Source: Dermacentor variabilis
Lineage: Eukaryota > Arthropoda > Arachnida > Ixodida > Ixodidae
Reading direction: 5' to 3'
DNA length: 64,000 nt
Assembly: GCF_050947875.1 (NCBI RefSeq)
Contig: NC_134568.1
Span: 201,305,043 to 201,369,042, forward strand
Positions within the stretch are counted from its first letter, which is position 1; every line of letters starts with the position of its first letter. The notes under the pieces are model-generated. The model was not told the origin of the DNA and did not search any database. It saw only the letters and a program-made list of their open reading frames with translations. The translations under genes and the position numbers were made by a program. Shown here in pieces: positions 13,601-25,600 of this stretch.

Positions 13601-16600
13601 ACAGTCAATAAAAATATTGCTGGCATTATCAGATAAGAAACAAGCTGCCACAACATATATTGAGTGTTCCATAAATAGAAGTGCCAGGTATACACAACTC
13701 TGCCAACTATAGTACCACTGGCTCACTTGTGCTTTAATTTGACACACAGCATTAAGCAGTGGGTTCAGTTTATTACCACATTTGCGTGTATTACTTGCCC
13801 CACTTGCTTTGTTCACAATAAATCCATAGTGCACATAGTTTGTGGTGATGCTACTCAAGAAGTGGTGGTTTCCCTACAAAGCAATGGTGATGCCCCATCT
13901 GTCACTGATACAGTAAAACACGCGATCCACCATGTTTCACCATAATGATGAAAGATGGTGCCACCATGGCACTTTGTTGCAAAATATGAGCGTAAACAAG
14001 TCAACTGATTAGCTGGAAGACTAGTGTATACCTGGTACCCCCATTTATGGAACACTTGGCATAGAAGGAAGCCAAATATATTAATGTGGGCACAGTTGAA
14101 CAATACACTTAGCCGGTACCTTTTGGCATGAACCACATTCCTTGAAAGTTTCACTGAACTTGGAAAGCATCGACAAAAGAACACAGTAATCATCGCCTCA
14201 CAAATTAAAGGGGCACTAAAGGCAAACATTAAATAAATGTATATTGTTTAATTACCTTTCCAGAAACCTCAGAATGTTTATTTCATGCGAAGAGGTGAGC
14301 TAGTTGCAGAGGGAATTGAGACTGAAGGGGCCACACAATAATTCCACTGGTAAGATATCTTGAAATAATTGAAGTAAATAAATGTTCCTAGCAAGCTGCA
14401 TGTATATAGCTTATGTTCAGCCAGGTAGTAAAGCCTGCTCTTTGTCAAATACTTATAGCATAAAGAAGGTGCCACATTCCCATATAAATGACTGACAGAC
14501 TTGCGTGAAGTGGCAGCACCAATGAGTTCTTGTGTAGGAAAATTCCATCAAATTGACCTCTGCAATTTCTTGCATCTTTAAATGCAACATGATTATTTTT
14601 TTTACTAGTTGTTCACTACAATTTACCAATTATAAAGGAGACATGTTACGTTATGGGAGCTGGTACCATATTTTCATAGTAGTAGCGCCAATCCTGTACC
14701 AAGTTCACGTCATTTTCTCACTTACAGAGTTACCGTTCCCACTAAAAATGATGCTTTAGACAGACTGAAACCCTAATTAATAACATCAGCTAGACTTAAT
14801 ACCTGCGCTTATTCTCTCTTTAATGCTGCAAACATATCAACACATATAAGAATATGTTGGCACACTAGTTGGCTTGACATGGTTACATATGTTGTACAAC
14901 ATATATAAAAATGGACAATGGGAGAGAAGAAACCAGGACACATGCTGGTCCTGTGTTCTTCTCATCGTTTGCCCATTGCTGGTACACACTGTATAACTAG
15001 GGTTCAGTGTTTTCAGTTTAAACCAATAAATACCAAAAAAGGCAAACAAAATTTTTTTAAACTAATCTGGTTTTAACCGAAAAGGGTCAAAGAAAATAAA
15101 TTCACCAGAGAGATGTATTTCCTTCATCCCTTCATAGTCACATCCCTATGTGGCATTGTGCCTTTGCCATAGACAGGTTCTCAAAAACTTTGTTATTCTG
15201 TATTTGGATGCAACTGCACTCTTGAAGAGCAGGATGTGCAGTCATACAGCACGTTTCAGTGTCAATAAGTCAGTGAACTGGATATTCATGTGGGGAAAAA
15301 AACATTAAGGTGAATGCAGATAATTATCTACTGAAAGAAAGCAGGTAAAATTTAATCTAAAAAATATATTCATCAAGAAAACCCCCAATTTCTGATGGAA
15401 ACAAAAACCAAAAAAAGTGTGCAGACTATTGAGAGAATGAAAACCAAATATGCTGAGCCCCATGTATACAAAACATAGTTAACATTGATCAATTCTCATA
15501 CATTAAAGGTGAGTGAGATGGATCTGCAAGTTATTGCTCTAGACCCTGGCAAAACGAAACATCTCACAGGAAACTATATTATCCTGGCAATAGCCATGCT
15601 ACTGTACAGCAATTTGTAATTTGTATTTTGTAATGACATACAGCAAAACGCTTACTGGTTATGTATATTGTACAGCCACATAACTCTGGCCATACAGATA
15701 CTCCACATGTGGGCAGAAGTGTAGTAGTTAACATATGGTCCGCTAACATGCAAATTCAAAGAATACTTCACACATTTCCTATTTGGTCATGATGCAACTT
15801 AGAGTTGCGACACTGAGTTCATTTTACTTATTCGTTGTGAGCTGCTTACATATTTCAGTGGATCATGCTTTATCTGTGTATGAGCCATGAATAAACTTTT
15901 TCTTAGGAGCACTTAGTTCCTCATATTTTTCAGTGACTGTTATATTTCACTGCTCTTTAATTTACGTTGCTTCACCTTTCTGTAGAATACATCACAAGTT
16001 TAACCCTTATTAGTTAATTCTGCAGTTCAATAAAAGTCAGTTTCCTGTATGCTTCCCTCAGTTTTATTGTCTGCTGGCTTCACATGGGTGTTACTTAAAA
16101 TTGAGCCCCTCAGTTTCCCTGATTCTTCTTGACCATGTTATGCTGTGACCTATCTCATCACTATTAAGACCAAAATAATATGCCCAAGGCCCCTTAATCT
16201 CATGAGACCACCGAAGGCTTCCATTCAATTTTCATAGCAAGCCTCACTCAAAACACACACTAAAATTGTAAAAAAATATAAGTCACAATACTTAACAGCC
16301 AGTTCTGAATTCAAACAGCAGTCATAATGCACCACTTTATTTTATTGTGCAATGTTAGATCATAAAATGCCAAGTACAATGAAAGAAAAAAAGGTTAATC
16401 ACAAATACACTCACACAAGCTCATTTTAATGCGGTAAACAGAAATTTACATAGCTCACCTCTGGAGCTTCCCCTATAATCCAACGACAATCAGGTGTAAA
16501 GCTTTCAGGGCAATTGTAAAGTCTGTCAACTTCCACGTTTCCCAGGTTTGGAAAACGGAAAAGAATTTCCTTCAACAGGATATCTTTCATAGACAAAGCA

Positions 16601-19600
16601 AGAAAAGAAAACGTAAGTTTTTCTGGACTCTCACCAAGCATATCATTTTAAAATAATTTAAACCCTGCCAATAAAGCAGAGACACTGCTTAAAAACAATA
16701 ACTTTTGGAATACTCATTTCACTTTAATGGAAATTGCAAGGCAGGTTGCACCTACTAAAATATCATATAGACAAATTACCATATATACTTGAGTAAGGGC
16801 CACACCCTTACATGCTCAAAATTTATGAAAAAAAAGAAAGTGGCAAACAAACAGTTGTGTTTCACGTACAGTGCAGTGATCGTGATTAGATCAGCTACCA
16901 GATGGTAGCATGAGATAGCACGATTGTCTGCAATGGAAAGAGAATGCCTAACAATGTACAGTGCCACAGATGCCAGATAGCGTGTTGGTATAATGACAGA
17001 AATTAGGCGCTTTTTTTTTTATATGTGGACTGAAATTTGAGCTGCAAATGGCATACCTGTGTATGAGTCACACACTGCCAAAATTGCAGAAGAAAGTATA
17101 GCCCTTACACAAGTATGTACGGTATACAAGCTGCACACTTCTCAAATCAAAAGCAAATGTGTGTGAATAGCACAACTATCATTTCACAGTTATAATAAAA
17201 ATCATAATTACATGTGTTACAGCATCAGGATCTTGATTTCTTGAACTGTTTAATGTATCAAATGCTTTAACATCAGTGCTAAGAAAAACACCTAAAAGCA
17301 TCACCATCCATAAAACAGAAGCTTAATTTGTATTGAAGGTCCCTTCAGATTGCATATATGTAGGTATTTACACTTGTTCATAAACACTTTTTAAACATGA
17401 AATTTGTGAAAAAGAAAAACAAATTGCTTCATGGATTGAATGCACAGCCTTGAATTAAAGGAGGCACTGCCAAATGTAACTAGATAACACAATCAGTTTT
17501 CAAACTTCAGTATGGAGCACCATGGTAATATCAACCTTTTTCTGTTGCTTTCTATGTTCATCAGGCAAAGTATGAAGCACGTGGACTCCATGATGGCTCA
17601 CTGCACACTAAAATTTGTTAACATGCGAATTTTCTGTGCGACATATATACCAAGATCAAGTCATGCGTGAGAAGTGCTGACATGCCTGGGATGTGTGTCT
17701 CATGAAATTTAGGCTACAAATATTGCTGAGAGAAGTATTTAGCATGAAGATTAATGTAAGTTGAGGTCAGTGAACGGCCATATGACAGTGGCAAGAGGCA
17801 TAAGAGCAAAGAGCTTACAGAACTGATCCCAGTCTTCTGGAAGTGTCCCCAATTCTCCAGATGGAATGATGCTGAGATCAGCTGGCTTACTTCGAGGTTC
17901 AAAGCCTCCAGCAAGATATGCTCCTTCATGTGCTCTCAAGTAGAAGTGGCCATCACAGTCGTGAATCACTGCATAAACACCAGACGCAAAGACCTTTAAC
18001 ACTAAGAAAACCCCTATTATAGACTTCTAACTTCCACTACACTACTAAAAGGCTGCTCAGGATTCCCAGACTTCAGCAAATCTAGCAACACCTATGCCAT
18101 ATTAAAAAACGTGTGCATCCTTTTCATGAAAATAATTACACTGTACAAAAATATTTTGACAATAAATGCTGTGCTCCTACTCTTTGGTTTTATTCAATTC
18201 TATACAAGGACTTTTTCTCTTTCAAGAATCAATAAATTTATTTAAAGAACGTAAAAGTGAGAATAAAGGGAATCAAGGGGCTCAATATTTTGTTGTGTAG
18301 TTACAACCACATGAAGCCAACAGACAATGAAGACAAAAAAGCGTAGGGGAAATTAACTTCCAATTAAATTGCCACCACCACTTGGCACCCACTGGTTCAA
18401 ATGGGCACAAGTGGACCCTGACCTGGTGTTTGGCTTCTTTCAGGCGGGATATGCTTTGGAAAAGAGCCTGTGCCCTAAATTCCCTATGAAACCCTTGTGA
18501 GCACAACAAAAAGGAGGTTTGGGCCGCTGCCATGGTGGCATGCAATTTCCCATGAGGGCCCCCAAATGCCTAGGGGTAGGCAGCGCAACCTGGACGAAGG
18601 GCAAAAGGAAGTGGACGATACGAGCGCAGACTAACAACTCGTATCATCCACTTCCTTTTGTCCTTCGTCCAGGCTGTGCTGCCCACCCCTAGGAATATGT
18701 TCAGTCACCAACTCACCCAGCTTGCTGTATTAACCCCTAATGCACCTACTGAGCTGGGAACACCTTCAGGTTGGGGACAAACACCTTTTTCCAAGTATCG
18801 AGGTCCCATAATGACCAAGCACCAGGCTTGGAGCGCGCTTGTACCTATTTTACTGGTAGGTACCCGGCAGCAGCACTTGCCTCCCACAGCCGCAGCAGAT
18901 GCTCTTCAACAAGGCTTATTTTAATTGAAATGTAGAAACAATAAGGTAAAAAGAAATGAAAGTGAATGAAAAGACAACTTGCCCCAGGTGGGAGCCAAAC
19001 CTATATATCTTCCGCATTACATGTGCATAGCACATGAACTGCATAGCGAGGGTGTTGACTTTGGCAGCCTCGATGACAGCATGTAGCACATGAGGGCATC
19101 ATTGTCCAGTTGCCTGCTGCTACCTGGTAGTGGCTCTTCCATATCTGCTGCTATGGCCATGAGTGGTAGTGGCTAATGCTCCCAGGGCTAGATCTAGTAC
19201 ACATACCCAAACGCTCAAGAAAATGGACAGGAAGGTGCCCACCACAGTAGCTCAATGATAGAGCACCATACACAAAATGCAGATGTGGTTTTGGCTCGTC
19301 AGAGGCAATTTGTCGTTACATTCAGTTTTATTTCCATTTTCCTTATTATTTTCACATTACACATGAAAAGAACAGTGAATTGCCTCTATGCTTTCCTTGT
19401 CTTCATCGTCTAAAAATCAAGCCTCTAGGTTGTTGTTATTCTTACCCTTGTGTTCTTTAAAGAACTACTGCCATGACATTCTTCACTTGTCACTTTCTTG
19501 CGTTAAATAAAGGTCCTGGATCTTGAAACCCTAGAAACAATTACTGGAAAGCCTCAGAGCACTTTAAATGATTTACTACGATAGCATTTCTATGAACGAG

Positions 19601-22600
19601 CTTTGGTTTTGTTTCCCAGGAGGTTCACTCATCATGCATTCATTTAACAAGGTTCATAATAACTGGGATGACAGTTCAAACACATTAGTAAAAGTACCTA
19701 ATCAACCATTACCTTATGTGCCTGTGTTTTCGACTGCCGGCTTATCCCCTACCTGACCTCCTTCTGGCCATCTGGATAACCTCATTGTTTTGAACATTAA
19801 CGCTCGCAGTATTGTTAAAGAAAAGCTTCTAGACTTACTGTCTCTTATTTCTATTTATTCCCCACATGTTATTGGCACTACTGAGTCATGGCTACATAGT
19901 AATATTTATGACTTCGAGTTTACTCCACCCACTTTTACTGCCATGTGCCTAGACAGGATTCACGGCACCGGCAGTGGTGTCAGACAGCTTATTCGTACGG
20001 ACCTCTGCTTTTCAGTTTTGCCTTCATCCCCAGAGACAGAATCCGTGCAGTGTAACATTGTCCTGAATAATCAGTTTATCGTAATTAGCATCATATATCG
20101 TCCACTCGGTTTTTCTCTTGATGTCCTTCATGCTACAGTCAAGCCTCGATATAACGAACCTTGACTTAACGAAATTCGCAATGTAACGAAATATTTTCAT
20201 TACCCAATCTTAGTTGCATTGAAAACCATGTATTTATTTTTCGCGATTTAACAAAGTAACTTCGTGACCCAGTTTCGATTTAACAAAGTTTTCAGCCATT
20301 TCAATCATGTACTTGGAGCATGTATGGCTAGTAAGTCTAGCAAAAAACTATGTCGGCTGAGGCAAAAGTTTTGTCAAGCATCCTTCCGCATGAAAACTTT
20401 GCCTCACAATACTGCTGTCAAAGCACGCGCGCCGGAAAGTGGTAGGCAGGAAACACCACTGTGCCATTTGTCGTGTTGGTAAACAACTCAGAGAAATACA
20501 AGAGCTGACGATTCCTTCTACGCAAGAGGGATGGGGAGGGAGTGAATGCGTGATAATGTGATGAAGCATGCAATGGGGGGGGGGGGGGGGGGGCAGGAAC
20601 ATGTGCCTATCTGCCTTCACCTCCTCTCATGCATCTGTGTGCGGGCCACCTGCTGTATCGATTTTGGAGGTAATCTCTCCGCAGCAAGCCAAAATGGATA
20701 ATGTCTTCATGTGCATCTAGTGTTGGCAGTTGTGTAATTTTAAGTTTCCGAGACACGGCATGAAGCGCTCGCTCGTGTTGTGACTGCGAGTTCACGTTCA
20801 TCGTGCCAGATCTGTTAATATTTGCCTGAGCGTGCTTGACACCGCTAAAACTATGAACCTTACTTCATGTAGTCTCTCTGCTATCGCCATTAATGCTCCA
20901 TCTTACTGGCGAAATTGACCCCCCCCCCCTTTTTTTTTGCTCAGGACCAATATCCGTATTTTTTTACACTTTTGTTTTTAATTTGTGGGCACCATCTGCG
21001 GGCAATATGTGCAGTCAGCTATGGTGTCCAAGATTTATAGCGCCGCATGATGCAAAACAGGCAAATCTCGGATGCCATGAGCCACGCTGATGCTTTGCTC
21101 TCGGTGCGACCTGCACCACACGCGCTGGCACTCATAACTGCACCTTCACCTGACCTTCTTGCAATTTGTTTATAAATGCTAAGACAATATTATCCCCCCA
21201 GAATGCTCTGGGAATTTGTGAAGTTGTTTTTAATGCTGAAACTTTAAAACCTCGAATCACCGAAATTTGCGATTTAGCGAAGTTTTTCGCTGCAGGTACA
21301 ACTTCATTATATCAAGGTTCGATTTTATTACAAACTTAATGTGCCAGACTAACATTGCTTCATCACGGTTAATCTGCATGGGTGATTTCAATGCTCCTGG
21401 GATCCACTGGCCATCACTAAATACAACAGGTCATGACATAGCAATTTCGAAATGAATTAATAAATATTTCCTTGTCCTTTGGGCTCACTCAAGTTGTTTC
21501 CAGTGCAACTAGGTTAAATTCCATCCTCGACTTAGTTTTCTTGGGCGCTGATCTAGCTGAAAATTAATACTTGTGAGGAAATTGAGGGACTCGCAGATTA
21601 TAGAGGCATTTTGTTATCACTCTCTTGTCCAACCTCCAAATAACCCTATATTGTTACGGAAGGATGAGAGAAGAAAGAGGAAGAAGATCAGAGACGCTGG
21701 CTGCTGTGTGTTGTTCGTGGTCAGCCATCTTAGCTATTCTAACTCATCCTGTACATATATTGTAAATATAGTTTTTATATACTGGCAACATTCCCGTAAC
21801 ATATTGGTGAGAGGTGCGGGGTACCACGGCTGGAAACGGAGCTCCGCAGTGGACATCGCATCACCGTCCGCACCATGAATGACGGTGAGCACGCGGGATC
21901 AACGTCGTTGCCGCCTCCAACGTCATCGTCGCCAGCTACGTCGCTGTCACCTTCGGTTGTCGTTGTGCAACCCAACGATCCTGAAACTTTCTGCGGGACC
22001 GATGGCACCGACGTTGAAGAGTGGGTGGCCATGTACAAACGCGCGACTGGAATCAACAGATGGGACCCAACACTTATGCTAGCTAACCTGTTGTTCTACC
22101 TAAGAGGCACAGCAAAGGCGTGGTACGAAAACCACGAAGAGGAACTAACCAACTGGGATCAATGCAAAGAGAAATTGACAGAGTTGTTTGGCAAACCAGC
22201 CAGCCGTAAAATTGCCGCAAAGCAGGAACTGGCCTCCTGTGCCCAATCCCCCACGGAGTACTATGTCTCATACATCCAGGACGTGCTGGCTCTTTGTCGT
22301 AAAGCCGATCACAACATGACAGAAACTGAGAAGGTTGGGCATGTGCTTAAGGGCATTGCTGACGACGCGTTTAATCTGCTCATGTGCAAGAGCTGCTCTA
22401 CAGTTGACGCAATCATTAAAGAGTGCCGACAATTCGAGCAGGCCAAAAGCCGACGCGTCTTACAACCATTTGCCAGACATCCCAATACTGCCGCAACGGC
22501 GTGTGAAGATCAACCCGCACAGCAGCATGCGTCGCCATCAGAGGACGTGGTGCGAATCGTTAGACGTGAACTGGATGCGATGGCAACTGCAGCTTTCTGT

Positions 22601-25600
22601 TCGCGTAGCCCTGATGCTACCACATTTTCAGTTCCCCTGGTACAAGCCATCGTTCGCCAGAAACTTGAACACATTGGTTTACAGTCTGTGTGTACTCTTG
22701 ACAATCCCAGAGCTAACGAACACCCTTCTACTATTTTCGCTCCACCCCGACGCTACTCTCCACATTATCGCAACCCGACTGAGTGGAGAACTGCGGACGA
22801 CCAGCCCATATGTTTCACCTATCGCCGCATGGGTCATGTCGCCCGATACTGTCGCAACTCATGGCCCTCAACACCTCACACGGCGACCAACCTGAGCCGT
22901 TTTGATGGAAATGCCCGCAATGTTTCGCTTACCGCCGAGTCTAACAGCGCCGCCAACTCGGCTCGGAACACATGGTACAGCCGCTCACCATCGCCGCACA
23001 AACACCATTCTCGTTCACCACAAACATGTTGCCCATCTTCCCGTTCATCGCAGTCACGTCGCCTTTCGTCCCCTGTAGCTTTAGGCCACACCCTTTCAGA
23101 AAACTAGAAATGCAGTCCTCGGAGGTGATGTTGCATTGCCGACTACTGCAGCAAATCCTCTGTCTTTGCCCACAAGGAGAAGTGTAATTGACGTCAAAAT
23201 AGATGACAGACCTGTCCAAGCATTCGTCGACACTGGAGCCCACACATCTACGATGAGTGCTAGCATATGTAGACGTTTAAAGAAGGTCCTCACCCCAGCA
23301 GCTGACCGAGTGCTTTGTGTGGCCGACAGCGGCATGCTGGTTGTTCTTGGAATGTGTACTGCACATTTAATTATAGCCGGCCGCCCTACTTCTGTTATCT
23401 TTGCTGTGATTGACAACTGCCTTCATGACGTTATCCTTGGATTGGACTTTTTATCCACTCATGCTGCTCTAGACTGCGCGACCGGCGTTCTTCAGTTAGG
23501 ACTGCCTCAACTCGCCAATGCTCCAAGTACCGCTCCACCGCGCTTGCGCTCGCTTCAAGATGTGCGTATGTCACCCGAGATAGTTACTTGCGTCATTTTG
23601 ACCGCCCAGCCACAGGTTCCTGACGGTGAATATGTGCTTCACCCCATCACCGACGTGCTTTCGAACCGGAACATTGCTGTTCTGCATACATTGGTTACGG
23701 TTACTAATAATGCGTCCTTCTACCACTTCTTAATTTCAGCCTGTGCCCGCAAGTGCTTCCGGCCAGCATGTTCTTGGCCAGCGTTTCTAGTGGTTGCGAA
23801 TTTGACACTGAGAGTCTGAATGCCGAGAGTGGTTTATTAGCGCCAATTGCAGCTGACAGCTCTGGTTCCTTAACGGATGACCTCGCGAAAATGATTGCAC
23901 CTGACCACCTCACCTCTGCACAGGCCACGGACATACGACTCCTGCTAAATCGTACAGTGAGATCTTTGATTTTGGCGACAGGCCAGTAGGCCAAACATCT
24001 GTTGTGTATAAACACTGGAGATACGAATCCTATTCGTCGGCGTCCCTATCGTGTATTGCATGCTGAACATCGAGTCCTTGGGCTTCATTACATTTGTTAC
24101 ATGCCTTGACTCTATAGTGTCCTGGCTGTACACTTTTCTGTTCACTCCTGTGAAAGCCTGATAGTGGCCATAGTATGAATAAATAAAAATAAAAATCACC
24201 AGATAAAAAACATGGCCTCTGTATGCAAGCAAGCTATTGGGAGACTTGCATAAAGAGTTCTGTCAGTTCAAAAACGTGAAACCGATAAAGTCCCACAAGG
24301 ACATTTAAGGGCAACCTTTAGGCATTGCTACAGCCTTCACATAAATTATACATCAAAACATCTGAAACATAATGTTTGAAAAAAGAATATGACGGTATTC
24401 CATGCCGAAAAACAATTACCTTCAAAATTTTATAAATGCCGCATTCAGGTTACATATGAGCCATCAGTAGGGTAAATTCAATGCTGATCAGCTGGTCCCT
24501 TTATGTGTTGATCCGTTAATGCTACACTATAGCTAGACCACGGCATCATCTTGCATCATGTTATTTCAATAACTACTGCATCACTCCACCAAGATTGTTA
24601 AAGCAGTTTTGTAATTTAGCCTGCTAGCAAAGATGCTCAAAGGCACTGAAATGACACTGTATAGTTTACAAAACCTGCCTCGTTAGCCAGGAACAATGCA
24701 TTAGAGGATTATATCACGACAGGACACTTACCAGGCATGCCAGGATCCATGCCATCCACAGGTAAGGTGTGGAGGAAATGGTGCTCACATGGGTACAGAG
24801 GAACCTTTACTTCAGGTGTGCTCATTTTGCCAAGTTGTCGGCCAAACTGTTGCAAAATACAAGTGCATATGACAATATCCAGTTATCCATATTTTGTGCT
24901 AAACCAATGCCATGTGCGATGCACACTAATTAACCCTGTTTTTTAAAGCAAAAAATGCTTACTAGTAGTGTTAACAAGACTTTAACTAGGTTCACAATCT
25001 CAAAATTCTCATAAAGCCTTGCCAATATTGCAAATCTCACGTAATCTCACCAAAATGAATGAAGAGAAAATCAGACGTCCACCCGTTTGTAGCAATTGCT
25101 ACAAAGGAAACCCATACGGGTTCCTTGAAAGAAAAGACTCACAGTTGAAGAAAAATTTGTCCTGGTCCGGGAATCGAACCCGGGACCACCACCTTTTCGG
25201 GGCAGCCGCTCTACCATCTGAGCTAACCAGGCGGCTAGCAGATGGCAGGGCAAAGTCGAATGTATTGATAACACGAAGCAAAGGCAAGTGTTTGACGTAG
25301 TAGTTCTGCGGAAACCCGCAAGGTGGAGACCCACTTGTGAAACCTGGAAACCCACTTGTGAACTTATGTTCACAAGTGGAACACGTACAGCTGTCCAATT
25401 TGTAATAGGGTGCGAGTGCCGCATCCTCGCACATTAATAATAATGCACCTGGATAAGCTCCTGCACTTAAAGAGCATGTTAGTCAGAGTGTATGGTACAC
25501 AGGCAATCTGCTAGGAACTACTGTGAACTTGCCTAATATATGGTGGTGTGCTTACTGGACAGAACAGCAAGCATAGGCACAAAGCTCCAACCTTAAAAAT

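Larger units (their letters stand above)
14060..16458. other. AT-rich intron sequence, no gene seen
   Basis: Apart from a piggyBac-type left-end remnant at about 14204-14230 and the hairpin at 14.9 kb, no gene or repeat could be supported. Confidence 0.4.
19580..24200 (+). mobile_element. CR1/L2-type LINE, copy 2, split by two insertions
   Basis: The endonuclease domain starts with Leu-Asn-Ile-Asn-Ala-Arg-Ser-Ile (about 19790), has Thr-Glu-Ser-Trp-Leu (about 19885), Ile-Tyr-Arg-Pro (about 20095), and after the first insertion [10 protein letters not shown] (about 21380). The Glu, Asp-Phe-Asn and Tyr-Arg-Pro sites are the usual metal-binding/catalytic signatures. A pogo-type element interrupts it at 20136-21328 and a Ty3 element at 21652-24095. 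An AAATA-rich tail near 24175-24195 may be its 3' end, but that link is weak. Reverse transcriptase was not seen. Confidence 0.72.

Noticed and set aside
21875..23107. Longest open frame (410 codons) as a host gene
   Set aside because: It follows an LTR and primer-binding region and has the retrotransposon Gag and knuckle layout, so it is part of a transposon.
25160..25232. Functional tRNA-Phe gene
   Set aside because: Position 33 is C, the acceptor has a mismatch, one base is extra, and a SINE body follows.
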